NCBI GenBank assembly: GCA_903890485.1
Contig: CAITBM010000111.1
Coordinates: 1-64,000 of the forward strand
Direction: 5' to 3'
DNA length: 64,000 nt
Source: an uncultured Opitutaceae bacterium
GTDB lineage: Bacteria; Verrucomicrobiota; Verrucomicrobiia; Opitutales; Opitutaceae
Below are positions 8,097 through 17,421 of this stretch, one piece after another (the first letter of the stretch is position 1; the number at the start of each line of letters is the position of its first letter). The notes beneath the pieces were generated by a model that worked only from the letters and a program-made list of their open reading frames with translations, was not told the DNA's origin and did no database searches. A program made the position numbers and the translations under genes.

Positions 8097-8426
8097 GATG
8101 TCGTCCTGGTTCGGAAACTCGACCCGCGTGCCGACCTGGACGGGAAGAAGAGCAGGGAAAAAATTGAGATCCTTCTGGGCCATGCGCGCGGTGGCGGGAG
8201 TCGCGGGCTTGGGAAAGGTTCCCTCCAGATAGACGATGGCCACGGGAGGATAAGGCGCCAGGACGCCCCCGAATGAGACAATCCCATAGCGCTTGTTCAT
8301 AACCGGAGCATGGAGTGCTTTGGGAAGCTCAACGCGGCCCTCGACGGCGCATTGCGCAGAAACGCGCAGGGCCAGCACAAAGCAAACGGCCGCGGCCCCG
8401 GCTGCTCTCTTAAGAATGGAATTCAT
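8097..8426 (-). pseudogene. Cupredoxin-like (plastocyanin/MauL-type) secreted protein, 3' part lost
   Basis: From ATG at 8426, about 110 codons: signal peptide (GAAAVCFVLALRVSAQ), a beta-sandwich start (CAVEGRVELP), then VAIVYLEGTFPKP, MAQKDLNFFPALLPVQVGT and VEFPNQDDI. This closely follows the family whose members go on with a YHNVFS-type copper-ligand region; that region is missing. After the Ile codon the frame runs into foreign sequence and stops at 7935 (163 aa in all). The ATG overlaps the stop of the response regulator (ATGA), so the two were co-transcribed. Sequencing or assembly error at the junction is an alternative to a real deletion. Confidence 0.65.
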
Positions 8427-9100
8427 TTGGGTAGGCGAACCGTGTAACCGACCGAACGGACGGTGTGGATGAGTGGCGACGGAAATCCGGAGTCAACCTT
8501 CTTGCGAAGGCGAGTGATGAAGATCTCGACGGTCCGGGTGTCGTATTCGTGGTCTCGCTGCCACACCCGTTCGCAGAGCTCGGTCCTCGAGAAGACCCGG
8601 CCGGGCTCCTGCATGAGGAGCTGGAGCACGTCAAACTCGCGCGGCGAGAGCGCAATCGGCTTCCCCGCCCGGACCACCCTTCGGTGGTGGACGTCCATGT
8701 GCAGGTCGGCGACGTCCAGAAGGTCGATCGCCGTTGGCGTGGCCCCCCTGCGCCCAAGGGCCTCGATCCGCGCCACCAGCTCGTCCATGGAAAACGGCTT
8801 GGCCATGTAGTCGTCGGCCCCCGCATTGAGTCCCTTGACGCGCTGGTCCACTTCGCCGCGCGCCGTGAGGATGAGGACGCGGGCCGGGCTCGCGCCCGTT
8901 CTCAGGCCCGCGAGGACGGCGAGGCCCTCCATGCTGGGCAAGCCGAGGTCCAGGACCACAAGGTCTGGCGCCTGGTCCAGGGCGGCCCTTAGGCCCGTTG
9001 CCCCGTCGTGCTGCGTGGAGACGCTGTGCCCGCGGCGCGTGAGGGCCTGGGTGATGTGCCGGGCTAGCTGGCGTTCGTCTTCGAGCACGAGGATGCGCAT
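8423..9100 (-). CDS. OmpR/PhoB-family response regulator
   Basis: 225 aa from MRILVLEDE (ATG at 9100; the longer frame adds ten unlikely residues). Receiver domain at 1-115: acidic pair in LEDE, phosphoacceptor Asp in VVLDLGLPSMEG, Thr in LTARGE, Lys in MAKPFS. Winged-helix DNA-binding domain at about 130-223, with SPREFDVLQLLM, VFSRTELCERVW and the recognition helix region YDTRTVEIFITRLRKKV. No kinase gene is adjacent. It is the first gene of a minus-strand run that continues with a 4-bp overlap into the cupredoxin-like gene and then the haem-protein gene. Control of a secreted metal or haem protein set is a reasonable inference. Confidence 0.9.
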   Translation of the reverse strand: MRILVLEDERQLARHITQALTRRGHSVSTQHDGATGLRAALDQAPDLVVLDLGLPSMEGLAVLAGLRTGASPARVLILTARGEVDQRVKGLNAGADDYMAKPFSMDELVARIEALGRRGATPTAIDLLDVADLHMDVHHRRVVRAGKPIALSPREFDVLQLLMQEPGRVFSRTELCERVWQRDHEYDTRTVEIFITRLRKKVDSGFPSPLIHTVRSVGYTVRLPK

Positions 9101-9212
9101 CGCGAAGGTGGGTGTAGCAACATACACCAAGCCCGCGCAAGCGCACAGCGTTCAGGGTCGATTTCCAGTCTGTACGCGGACACCGGCGGCGCCTATATAG
9201 AGCGTCACCCCA

Positions 9213-10253
9213 ATGAAAGTACTCTTTATAGGCGGAACCGGATACATCAGCACAGCCTGCACCGAACTCGCGATCGCGCGCGGCTTCGACGTGACGCTCC
9301 TTAACCGCTCGACGCGCACGGCGATCCCGGGAGCGAAGACGATAACTGCCGACATCTCAAAAACCGAAGCCACGGCTGCCGCCTTGGCCGGGCGCACATG
9401 GGACTGCGTTGTGGATTTCATAGCCTACACGCCCCTCGACATCGAGGACCGGCTCGCCCTTTTCCGCGGGCGCGTGGGGCAGTACATCTTCATCAGCAGC
9501 GCGAGCGCCTACCAGAAGCCCCTCACGGACTACCTGGTGACGGAATCCACCCCGCTTGCGAACCCCCTCTGGGACTATTCCCGCAACAAGATCGTGTGCG
9601 AGGAGCGCCTCATGCGCGCCTACAGAGAGGAAAGGTTCCCGTTCTCCGTCATCCGCCCCTCGCTCACCTACGGCGACTTCATCATCCCCCTTGCGATCAA
9701 CAGCTGGCTGAAGAGCTACACGGCCATAGATCGCATGAGGAAGGGGCTGGCGGTCATCGTTCCGGGCGACGGGCTCACGCTCTGGACGATCACCCACAAT
9801 TCGGACTTCGCGAAGGGCCTGGTGGGGCTCCTCGGGCACCCGGGTGCCATTGGCCACGCGTTCCACATCACGAGCGACGAGGCTCTGACGTGGAACCAGA
9901 TCTACCAGATGACGGCCGAAGCCGCCGGGGTAGCTTCGCCGAAGCTAGTCCACATCGCCTCGGACTTCCTTTCCGCGTGCGTTCCCTCGCTCACGGGCAC
10001 GCTTCTTGGCGACAAGTCGAACAGCGCAGTCTTTGACAACACAAAGATCAAGCGCTTCGTGCCGGGCTTCAACTCGACCACGCGCTACCGGGACGGCATA
10101 GCGCGAACGATCGCCTGGTTCGACGCCGACGCCTCGAGAAGGGCGCTGGACCTGGAGGCTAGCCAGCTCTGGGACCGACTGATTGGCGCCTACACCCGCG
10201 GCCTGGACGCCGCCGTCAAGGAGCTCGCCCCGCCCAAGGTGCCGGCGCGTTAG
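9213..10253 (+). CDS. NAD-dependent epimerase/dehydratase (extended SDR)
   Basis: 346 aa. Rossmann nucleotide-binding motif GGTGYIS at the extreme N-terminus, with the catalytic region in FISSASAYQ. The expected YxxxK is represented by YSRNKIVCE (Tyr-Ser-Arg-Asn-Lys). The substrate is not evident. It resembles the isoflavone-reductase/CSP41-like branch of sugar-nucleotide epimerases rather than GalE. It is transcribed divergently from the response regulator at 8423-9100. Its stop overlaps that of the convergent lipoprotein gene by 4 bp. Confidence 0.8.
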   Translation: MKVLFIGGTGYISTACTELAIARGFDVTLLNRSTRTAIPGAKTITADISKTEATAAALAGRTWDCVVDFIAYTPLDIEDRLALFRGRVGQYIFISSASAYQKPLTDYLVTESTPLANPLWDYSRNKIVCEERLMRAYREERFPFSVIRPSLTYGDFIIPLAINSWLKSYTAIDRMRKGLAVIVPGDGLTLWTITHNSDFAKGLVGLLGHPGAIGHAFHITSDEALTWNQIYQMTAEAAGVASPKLVHIASDFLSACVPSLTGTLLGDKSNSAVFDNTKIKRFVPGFNSTTRYRDGIARTIAWFDADASRRALDLEASQLWDRLIGAYTRGLDAAVKELAPPKVPAR

Positions 10254-10759
10254 CGCCAGTAACCCCGGACGTAGACATAGGAGCCCCCGCGGTAACGCCA
10301 GTGGGGCCGAACAAAGGCGGCGCTGTTAGGAGGCGGTATTTCCCAGTGGCCGGGGACCCATTGGTACCGGTAGCCGTCAAAGTCGTAAAACCCGTAGATC
10401 CACACGGCTGAAGGCGTGGGCTGGGCCGTCTGGAGTTCCGAGGGCGGAGGCGGCTGCGGCGGGACCGAAGCGACGGCCACGTTGGAGGTGGCCTCGTACT
10501 CCGAGCGGTAGATCGTGCCGTTCTGGTGATCCACGGAATTGCCGAGCGTGCCTCCCACGAGCGCGCCGGCCACGGCGCCGATTGCGGCTCCGCCGAGCGC
10601 ATTGTGGCCTCCGCTGTTGTTGCCAATTATGGCGCCCGCCAGGGCGCCCAGGGCGCCTCCGGCGACTGCTCCGTTTTGGGTGTTTGGACCGGTGCCGACG
10701 CATCCAGAGCAGCAGAGCGCCGCAGCTGTGGTCAGGGCTAGAATGGTCTTCGTGTTCAT
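10250..10759 (-). CDS. Glycine-zipper lipoprotein with aromatic W-x-x-G-x-W C-terminus
   Basis: 169 aa from ATG at 10759. Lipobox near CCSGC, so probably an outer-membrane lipoprotein. Residues about 30-70 form a glycine-zipper membrane segment (repeated AGGALGALAG / GAVAGALVGG). A Pro-rich linker leads to a C-terminal YXWXPGHW-type module (YQWVPGHWE, RPHWRYRGG, YVRGYWR). The last residues closely match the small lipoprotein at 49983-50381. Proteins of this make-up are common in Verrucomicrobia and Proteobacteria and are assigned to envelope stability; their mechanism is unknown. Confidence 0.8.
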   Translation of the reverse strand: MNTKTILALTTAAALCCSGCVGTGPNTQNGAVAGGALGALAGAIIGNNSGGHNALGGAAIGAVAGALVGGTLGNSVDHQNGTIYRSEYEATSNVAVASVPPQPPPPSELQTAQPTPSAVWIYGFYDFDGYRYQWVPGHWEIPPPNSAAFVRPHWRYRGGSYVYVRGYWR

Positions 10760-10812
10760 GTGGTAAGTCAGACGATACAGTACACGCAAGGTTACCTAAA
10801 GTTCCGCGGGAA

Positions 10813-10831
10813 GTGCCAAAATTTTTGGCAC
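10813..10831. promoter_or_regulatory. Perfect 9-bp dyad between acs and the lipoprotein gene
   Basis: GTGCCAAAA-T-TTTTGGCAC is a perfect inverted repeat with a one-base centre. It lies 46 bp after the acs stop and 54 bp before the lipoprotein start on the same strand. The tight centre suits a dimeric DNA-binding protein better than an RNA hairpin, but a terminator role cannot be excluded. I do not recognise the regulator. Confidence 0.4.
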
Positions 10832-10876
10832 AACCCGTTTATCCAACGAATATTAGGCCCGCTGCTTTGCGAGCCC

Positions 10877-12823
10877 CTACTCGGATTGGAGCGTGGCGAT
10901 GACCGCAAAGTCCTCCAGCGTGGTCGTATCTCCCTTTATGGTACCACCGGCGGCGATTTCTTTCAAGATGCGCCGCATGATTTTGCCGCTTCGGGTCTTC
11001 GGCAGACCCGCCGCAAACCGAACGTCGTCGGGCCGGGCCAGGGCGCCAATCTCCTTGGCGACGTGGGCCCGGATGACCTCCTTCAGTTCGTTCGAGGGCT
11101 CGATGCCGTTCTTCAGCGTGACAAAGCAGACGAGGGCCTGGCCCTTCAGGTCGTCCGGGCGCCCGACGACAGCCGCCTCGGCCACCGAGGGGTGAGAGAC
11201 GATCGCACTTTCCACTTCCGCTGTGCCGATGCGGTGCCCCGAGACATTGAGCACGTCGTCGATGCGCCCGACCACCCACAGGTAGCCGTCCTTGTCGAAA
11301 CGGGCCCCGTCTCCGGCAAAGTAATAGCCTTTGAGCTCACTCCAGTACTGCCGCTTGAAACGTTCATCGTCGCCCCAGAGCGTGCGAAGCATTGCTGGCC
11401 ATGGCTTCGCCAGGAAGAGGCGCCCGCCGGAGCCCTTGGGCACGCTCTTTCCGGCCTCATCCAGGACCAACGGGACCACCCCAAAGAACGGCACCGCGCA
11501 GGAGCCGGGCTTTGTCGGGGTCACGCCCGGCAACGGCGTCACCATGATTCCTCCGGTCTCGGTCTGCCACCACGTGTCCACGATCGGGCAGCGCTTCTTG
11601 CCGACCACGGTGTGGTACCACATCCAGGCCTCCGGATTGATCGGCTCGCCGACCGAGCCGAGGAGGCGCAGGGAAGCAAGGCTGTGGCGATTCACATAGT
11701 CGTCGCCCCACCGCATGAAGGCGCGTATCGCCGTCGGCGCAGTGTAGAGGATCGTGGCGCTGTGCTTGTCGATCAGTTCCCAGAACCGGTCCGGCTCGGG
11801 AAAATTCGGGGCCCCCTCGTACATGAGGACCGTTGCGCCAGCCGAAAGCGGCCCGTAGACGACATAGCTGTGGCCCGTCACCCATCCGACGTCGGCCGTG
11901 CAGAAGTAGACGTCGCTCTCCTTCAGGTCGAAGACGTACTTCATCGAGAGCGTCGCCTGGAGTAGGTAGCCCCCGCTCGTGTGAAGGACGCCCTTGGGTT
12001 TACCCGTGGAACCGCTCGTGTAGAGGATGAAGAGCGGATGCTCCGCTCCGAATGCATCGGCCTTGTGGACCCCCTTCTTCGCGCTCACCACGTCGTGCCA
12101 CCAGTGATCGCGGCCCTCGGTCATCGTGACCGGCTGGCCGGTGCGCTTGAGCACGAGCACCTTCTCGACACTTGGCGTCCCGGCGAGCGCACGGTCCACG
12201 TTGGCCTTCAGCTCGACGATCTTCCCCCGCCTCCAGCCGCCGTCGGCCGTGATGATGACCCGGGCCTGGCAATCATTCACCCGGTCCTTGATCGCCTCGC
12301 TCGAAAACCCGCCGAAAATAACCGTGTGGATCACTCCCAGGCGCGCGCACGCCAGCATGGCTATAGCGGCCTCGGGAACCATGGGCATGTAGATGGCGAC
12401 GCGGTCACCCTTGGTCAGGCCCATCTCCACGAGCGCGTGGGCCGTCTTGCAGACCTCCTGGTGCAACTGACGGTAGGTGAGCGTGCGCACGTCGCCCGGC
12501 TCCCCTTCAAAGATAATCGCGGCCTTGTTGGCCCGCGCCGAGGACAAATGACGGTCCAGGCAGTTCTCGGCCACGTTGAGTTTGCCGCTCTCGAACCACT
12601 TGGCATGGGGCAACTTCCACGTGAGCACTTTCTTGAAGGGACGCCTCCAGGTGAGCAGTTCCCTGGCCTGCCGGCCCCAGAACTTCTCGGGAGTGTTGAC
12701 AGACTCCGCGTAGAGTCTCTTATATTGAGCCTCGCTCCCAAGGTTTGCTTGGGCTTTGAACTCGGCCGAAGGCCTGACAACCCGGGATTCCCGGGAAATT
12801 GAGGTAATCGTCTGGTCGGTCAC
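10877..12823 (-). CDS. acs: Acetyl-CoA synthetase (AMP-forming)
   Basis: 648 aa, the full length of bacterial Acs. It activates acetate to acetyl-CoA through acetyl-AMP in the cytoplasm. Key motifs are the P-loop-like [23 protein letters not shown], the hinge/ATP region [14 protein letters not shown] and [17 protein letters not shown], and the C-terminal acetylatable lysine in [14 protein letters not shown]. The Trp in WWQTETGG is the residue that restricts the pocket to acetate. It is divergent from the short Rho gene, with about 100 bp between the starts. Confidence 0.96.
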   Translation of the reverse strand: MTDQTITSISRESRVVRPSAEFKAQANLGSEAQYKRLYAESVNTPEKFWGRQARELLTWRRPFKKVLTWKLPHAKWFESGKLNVAENCLDRHLSSARANKAAIIFEGEPGDVRTLTYRQLHQEVCKTAHALVEMGLTKGDRVAIYMPMVPEAAIAMLACARLGVIHTVIFGGFSSEAIKDRVNDCQARVIITADGGWRRGKIVELKANVDRALAGTPSVEKVLVLKRTGQPVTMTEGRDHWWHDVVSAKKGVHKADAFGAEHPLFILYTSGSTGKPKGVLHTSGGYLLQATLSMKYVFDLKESDVYFCTADVGWVTGHSYVVYGPLSAGATVLMYEGAPNFPEPDRFWELIDKHSATILYTAPTAIRAFMRWGDDYVNRHSLASLRLLGSVGEPINPEAWMWYHTVVGKKRCPIVDTWWQTETGGIMVTPLPGVTPTKPGSCAVPFFGVVPLVLDEAGKSVPKGSGGRLFLAKPWPAMLRTLWGDDERFKRQYWSELKGYYFAGDGARFDKDGYLWVVGRIDDVLNVSGHRIGTAEVESAIVSHPSVAEAAVVGRPDDLKGQALVCFVTLKNGIEPSNELKEVIRAHVAKEIGALARPDDVRFAAGLPKTRSGKIMRRILKEIAAGGTIKGDTTTLEDFAVIATLQSE

Positions 12824-12923
12824 GATGTGGCTGATTGGGGGTTAAGGACGCTCGAAAGACGCGGCACTTATCATCCCTTGAGTTTTGAGCGTCAAGCGCG
12901 GGCGCGCAGTGACTAAATTTTGT

Positions 12924-14165
12924 ATGGAAAAGAAATCCCTTTCCGCCCCGGCGGAACAGCCTGCTGCATCCCCCCCGGACGCGGTCGTATCACCAGCAGC
13001 CTCCCCCGCCCCGGCCCCCGCGCCCGCGGCTCCGCCCCCGCCTGTGGTCGACAATACCATCCACGTGGAGGGCATCCTCGACATTGACATCACCAAGGGC
13101 GGCAACGGCCAGCTCCTCGACATGACGAAGACCGGCAAGCGCCGCCCGACCGACACCTTCGTCCCGAAGGAGTTGATCCGAAGGTTCAAGCTGAAGGCCG
13201 GTTCCCTTATCGGCGGCACGGCGTACCCCCCCGAGGGCCGCTTCCCCAATCCGAAGATGCGCTTCATCGAGACGGTCGACGGCCTGGCCCTCGAGAGCCG
13301 CCGCACGATGCTCGATTTCGCATCGCTCACCACGGTCTCGCCGGACAAGCACCTCAAGCTCGAGATGAAGGACGGCAGGATGACGACGCGCGCCGTCGAC
13401 CTCTTCTGCCCCATCGGCAAGGGCACCCGCGGCCTAATCGTGGCGCCGCCGCGCACGGGAAAGACGATTTTGCTGCGCGACATGGCCCTCGGCATCCTGG
13501 AGAACAATCCCGAGTGCCACGTCATGATCCTCCTCGTGGACGAGCGCCCCGAGGAAGTCACCGACTTTAAGCGCAGCGTGCCAGCCGAAATCTGGGCGTC
13601 GTCCAATGACGAGCAGATCGAGAACCATATACGTATCGCCGACCTGTGCATCGAGCGGGCCAAGCGCTTGGTTGAGGCGGGAAAGAGCGTCGTCCTCTTC
13701 GTCGACTCGATCACGCGCCTGGCTCGCGCCCACAACACCCAACGCAACTCCGGCCGCACCGGCTCCGGCGGCCTGGACGTGCGCGCCCTCGAGCGCCCTC
13801 GCCAGCTCTTCGCCGCCGCGCGAAACACGGAGGAGGCGGGATCCCTCACGATCATCGCCTCCGTGCTGGTCGAAACCGGCAGCAGGATGGACGACGTCAT
13901 CTTCCAGGAATTCAAGGGCACGGGAAACATGGAGCTCGTCCTGGACCGAAAGTGCGCGGAGATGCGCCTGTGGCCCGCAATCAATGTCGCCGCCTCCGGC
14001 ACGCGCAAGGAGGAGCTCCTGATCGATGCCAAGAAGCTCGAGGGAATCCATTTCTTCCGCCGGGCGCTGGTCCAGCAGAAGATCGAGGAGGCCACGGAGA
14101 CCATGATCGCCCGCCTTTCCAAGACCAAGACAAACGACGAATTCCTCAAATTGATCGCCCGATAG
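12924..14165 (+). CDS. rho: Divergent Rho-family termination factor (short paralogue)
   Basis: 413 aa from ATG at 12924. The N-terminus is a 40-residue Ala/Pro-rich tail with no Rho_N helical domain. An altered cold-shock-like RNA-binding domain follows (about 45-120). The RecA-like motor core has Walker A APPRTGKT, Walker B-type [16 protein letters not shown], arginine-finger region GSRMDDVIF and R-loop [15 protein letters not shown]. The Q-loop reads RTGSGGLDVRAL, lacking the Lys of the usual SGK-x-x-xGG motif. A second, longer Rho is encoded 6.6 kb away (20767-22602). It probably still acts as an RNA translocase, but specialised activity is likely. Confidence 0.88.
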   Translation: MEKKSLSAPAEQPAASPPDAVVSPAASPAPAPAPAAPPPPVVDNTIHVEGILDIDITKGGNGQLLDMTKTGKRRPTDTFVPKELIRRFKLKAGSLIGGTAYPPEGRFPNPKMRFIETVDGLALESRRTMLDFASLTTVSPDKHLKLEMKDGRMTTRAVDLFCPIGKGTRGLIVAPPRTGKTILLRDMALGILENNPECHVMILLVDERPEEVTDFKRSVPAEIWASSNDEQIENHIRIADLCIERAKRLVEAGKSVVLFVDSITRLARAHNTQRNSGRTGSGGLDVRALERPRQLFAAARNTEEAGSLTIIASVLVETGSRMDDVIFQEFKGTGNMELVLDRKCAEMRLWPAINVAASGTRKEELLIDAKKLEGIHFFRRALVQQKIEEATETMIARLSKTKTNDEFLKLIAR

Positions 14166-14247
14166 TCCCTGAAGTTCGCTCTTGCCCGCGGCTAGACGCC
14201 GACCGCATTCTCACCCTCCCCCTCCTCTCACACGCCGACTACACTGC

Positions 14248-16008
14248 ATGCATAGTTTCTCCGAGCAATGCCTCGACATGGCCCGATCCATCCTGGGCCA
14301 TAATCTAGACTCCATCCAACCTGACGGCACTGTTTTACCCGCTCCCGGCGAGGAAGCCCGCCCCGACGAGCCGGGTCACGTCGCCTTTGCACTCGGCGAA
14401 TACTATCGGGCAACAGGAGAGACGACACTTAAAGGCTTTGATATCATCGATTTAGCTGCGCGCTGCGTCACGGCGCAGATGTTCATGGAGCCGGCCGCCG
14501 AGAACGGTCTGGCCTACGCGGCCCTGGGACTCCTGTGCTTTGGCCCCTCCAAGGAGCGCAATCCTGTCTGGGAGCGCCTGGTGGAGGAGACCCAGCAGCG
14601 GATCGACAAGCAGCTTTTGCACAGGAGCGACTACGACAACCATTGGCAGGCGTTCAACATCGCCAAGGCCGTGGCACGCTTCAGCTTCGGCCTTTCCAAG
14701 AAGGACGAGACCTCGCGCCTGATCGAACGGATGGTTGACCGGATCAACCACACGAGCTCGGCCGGCTTCTTTGACGACTCGGTCGAGGGCCTGGGCGGAA
14801 ATTTCAACCTCTACGGCGTGATGGCTCTGGTCTTCACGCGCTCGGCGCTCCAGCTCCACGCCAACAGCGGCGTCCGCGACCGGAAGCTGCCCACCCTTCG
14901 CACCTACGGGGAGAAATACATCCGCATGATGCCGGACCTGGTCCGCGCGGACGGCCTCGGCTGGGCTTTCGGCCGGGCCGCGGGCGCCTACGGCCAGATG
15001 CACTGCGTGAGCCTGATCCTCCAGGGGCTGCGTGACGGCTGGATACCGGACGACCAAAGGCAGAAGTACTTCGATATCCTGCGCCGACTGTTCATGTTCT
15101 TCTACCAGACCTACCTGGACCAGGAGCACGGATTCCTCGACCTGCGCGACGATGAGCGGACGGCCTACAAGGCCCACACGACCCGCATGGCCAATTTCGA
15201 CGCCGCGCGCTACCTCTGCCAGTGGTCGCGCCTGATGAAGACCGTCCAGATGCCCTCCGGCGCCCCCTGGGCGGAGGCGCCGAAGACCTCGGGCCGCTTC
15301 GTGATCTTCGACAAGTCGAACCGCAAGGAGCAGGGGCTCTTCATGTACCGCGACGGCGAGTCGGGCCTTCACCTTTCGCTTCCACTCGTGAGCTGCGGGA
15401 AGACCCTCTCAAGCGACGCCCTCCCCTTCCCCCACTCGCCCGGCGTCTTCGACTGGCCAAACAACGTCTACCTGCCGGTCATGCTGCCCGAGCTCACGTT
15501 CGGGGACCAGGTGACCCTGCCGGCATTCTACGGCAAGAACTGCGTCACCGGACTGGGGATGCGCAACAGCTTCTATTTCCGCTACGAGCAGCCCGACCTG
15601 ATCAACCTGAAGGAGGAGATGGTGAAGGGGATCGGCAGCTGCAAGGTCCAGTGGAATTTCTCGGGGCGCAACGTCTCCTGTGAGTTTGCCTACACCGTCA
15701 AGCAGCAGGTCACCCTCGACAAGTTCCGCTACGTGCTCGTGGTGGCCGCCCCGCACTCCAAGTACCGAGTTCCGGGCTCACCCGTCCTGGGGCCCCTCGG
15801 GCACCGCTGCAGCGTGGTGAAGGATGACTTTCAGGGCACCTGGCAGGAGACCGAGGTCGTGACGGCTGACCCCACCTACCGCACGAATTTCGGCAAGATC
15901 CACTACCTGCAGTATCTGATCCGCGATCATCCCCTCATCATGAGGCCGGGTCACGTGTACCGGCTGGCTGTCAATTTCGAGCCGGACGTGGTGCGGGAAG
16001 AGGGCTGA
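14248..16008 (+). CDS. Unknown 586-aa protein, possibly alpha/alpha-toroid
   Basis: Starts at ATG 14248 (the longer frame adds low-quality residues). No signal peptide. The first ~350 residues are rich in amphipathic helices with repeated aromatic/His patches ([55 protein letters not shown]), in the manner of six-hairpin glycosidases or heparinase-like lyases. The remainder is beta-rich ([29 protein letters not shown]). That is consistent with a toroid plus beta-sandwich enzyme acting on sugars, but I see no catalytic signature. Its stop shares one base with the hisF start, so the genes are translationally coupled. Confidence 0.6.
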   Translation: MHSFSEQCLDMARSILGHNLDSIQPDGTVLPAPGEEARPDEPGHVAFALGEYYRATGETTLKGFDIIDLAARCVTAQMFMEPAAENGLAYAALGLLCFGPSKERNPVWERLVEETQQRIDKQLLHRSDYDNHWQAFNIAKAVARFSFGLSKKDETSRLIERMVDRINHTSSAGFFDDSVEGLGGNFNLYGVMALVFTRSALQLHANSGVRDRKLPTLRTYGEKYIRMMPDLVRADGLGWAFGRAAGAYGQMHCVSLILQGLRDGWIPDDQRQKYFDILRRLFMFFYQTYLDQEHGFLDLRDDERTAYKAHTTRMANFDAARYLCQWSRLMKTVQMPSGAPWAEAPKTSGRFVIFDKSNRKEQGLFMYRDGESGLHLSLPLVSCGKTLSSDALPFPHSPGVFDWPNNVYLPVMLPELTFGDQVTLPAFYGKNCVTGLGMRNSFYFRYEQPDLINLKEEMVKGIGSCKVQWNFSGRNVSCEFAYTVKQQVTLDKFRYVLVVAAPHSKYRVPGSPVLGPLGHRCSVVKDDFQGTWQETEVVTADPTYRTNFGKIHYLQYLIRDHPLIMRPGHVYRLAVNFEPDVVREEG

Positions 16009-16772
16009 TGCTCTCCCGCAGGATCATTCCCTGCCTCGACGTCACGGCCGGGCGGGTCGTGAAGGGCGTGAAGTTCAAGGAGCTGCGCGACGCGGGCGAT
16101 CCGGTGGAGTGCGCGGCCGCCTATGACGCGCAGGGCGCCGATGAGCTCGTTTTCCTCGACATCACGGCCTCAAGCGACGGGCGTAAGATTATGCACGAGG
16201 TGGTCGCCGCCACGGCCGAGCGCTGCTTTATGCCGCTCACCGTGGGAGGCGGCCTGAGGTCGACCGCGGATATCGGGGACATGCTGAAGGCCGGGGCCGA
16301 CAAGGTTTCGCTCAACACCTCGGCCATCAACGATCCTGGCCTTATCCTGGAGTCGGCCGACCGCTTCGGCTCCCAGTGCATCGTGCTCGCCATCGATGCC
16401 AAGCTGGAGCCCGGCCCCAATCCCCGCTGGCGGGTGTACACCCATGGCGGGCGCAAGGCGACCGGCCTCGACGCGGTCGAGTGGGCCAAGAAGGCAGTTT
16501 CACTGGGCGCAGGGGAAATCCTTCTCACCAGCATGGACCGAGACGGTACCCAGGCCGGCTACGACCTGGACCTCACCCGCCAGGTGAGCGAGGCGGTCGG
16601 GGTGCCGGTGATCGCAAGCGGCGGGGCCGGAAACCCCCAGCATTTTGCCGATGTCCTTGGGGCCGGTAAGGCGAGCGCCGCCTTGGCAGCTTCCCTGTTC
16701 CATTTCGGGGCCCTGACGATTCCGGGGCTGAAGACGTTCCTGGCGGGCCAGGGCGTTCTCGTCCGACTCTAG
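16008..16772 (+). CDS. hisF: Imidazole glycerol phosphate synthase, cyclase subunit HisF
   Basis: 254 aa TIM barrel of the standard length. Catalytic Asp in [16 protein letters not shown] near residue 11 and the second Asp in [15 protein letters not shown] near 174-176. Phosphate-binding loops are at VGGGLRS and [12 protein letters not shown]. It cyclises PRFAR with ammonia from HisH to imidazole glycerol phosphate and AICAR in histidine synthesis. No other his gene is in the window. It is coupled to the unknown gene at 14248-16008 (TGATG overlap). Confidence 0.96.
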   Translation: MLSRRIIPCLDVTAGRVVKGVKFKELRDAGDPVECAAAYDAQGADELVFLDITASSDGRKIMHEVVAATAERCFMPLTVGGGLRSTADIGDMLKAGADKVSLNTSAINDPGLILESADRFGSQCIVLAIDAKLEPGPNPRWRVYTHGGRKATGLDAVEWAKKAVSLGAGEILLTSMDRDGTQAGYDLDLTRQVSEAVGVPVIASGGAGNPQHFADVLGAGKASAALAASLFHFGALTIPGLKTFLAGQGVLVRL

Positions 16773-16773
16773 G

Positions 16774-16790
16774 CGCCCGTAAATCGGGCG
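16774..16790. terminator. Bidirectional hairpin between convergent hisF and the 16792 gene
   Basis: CGCCCG-TAAAT-CGGGCG forms a perfect 6-bp GC stem with a 5-nt loop, sitting exactly between two converging stop codons. There is no T-tract on either side, so it would need Rho or serve as an RNA end-stabiliser. Confidence 0.45.
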
Positions 16791-16791
16791 T

Positions 16792-17337
16792 TCAGGCCGC
16801 CGGGTTCGCCGCAGGCTCCGGGGCGGGGGCCTCGGGCCCCTTGGGTTCTCCAACCAGGACCGAAAGCTGCTCCCTGACGGCGACAAAGAACTCGCTCGTG
16901 AGCTCGATGGAGGGGACCAGGTGAAGCTGCTTGGTCTTTGCGTGCTCAAAGACATCCTTCTCGCCATCGGCGCTCTTGCCCTTGGGCCGAAGGAGGCGCT
17001 TGCGCTCCAGGAGAAGCGCCAGGAAGCGCACCAGCCTGTCGGTTTCGGGCGTGGTCTCGGTCGACGGGTCCACCAGGGTGAGGAAAAGCGTCTCCGCCGT
17101 GAGCTTGAGGGCCCGGTCCATGTTCTCCTGCTTCTGCTGCGGTTTGTAGACCTGCACCCAGCGGCAAACCACGAATCCCTCGGGGGTGAGGCCCGGGGAT
17201 TCGGCCTCCAGCGCGTCGTAGCGGGCGATGGCGCCGGACTCCAGCCGGGTGAGGACGCTTAGGACGCGGTCTCCCTCCAAAAAGGGTTTTCCCGACACGA
17301 AACACAGCGTTGCCCGGGGTTGCAGGTTCAATTCCAT
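16792..17337 (-). CDS. Conserved-looking hypothetical protein
   Basis: 181 aa from ATG 17337, preceded by AAAGG about 9 nt upstream. No signal peptide or membrane segment. The first 50 residues look beta-rich (ATLCFVSGKPFLEGDRVLS, VVCRWVQVYKP, resembling a Cys-containing zinc-ribbon-like start but with too few Cys). The middle is a helical block rich in Leu, Arg and Lys (LVRFLALLLERKRLLRPKG), and the tail is Pro/Ala/Glu-rich and probably disordered. I do not recognise the family. It converges on hisF and is divergent from the phosphatase operon at 17422. Confidence 0.7.
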   Translation of the reverse strand: MELNLQPRATLCFVSGKPFLEGDRVLSVLTRLESGAIARYDALEAESPGLTPEGFVVCRWVQVYKPQQKQENMDRALKLTAETLFLTLVDPSTETTPETDRLVRFLALLLERKRLLRPKGKSADGEKDVFEHAKTKQLHLVPSIELTSEFFVAVREQLSVLVGEPKGPEAPAPEPAANPAA

Positions 17338-17421
17338 GGGTTGGAACCTTTCTTGTTTACTTCCCCCACCCGTGGACGCTAGCAAATTTGCGCCGCAACG
17401 CTACTTGTGGCCTAAAACCCA

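Noticed and set aside
10813-10831. Sigma-54 promoter at the TTGGCAC arm of the dyad
   Set aside because: The required TTGC element at the right distance is absent on both strands.
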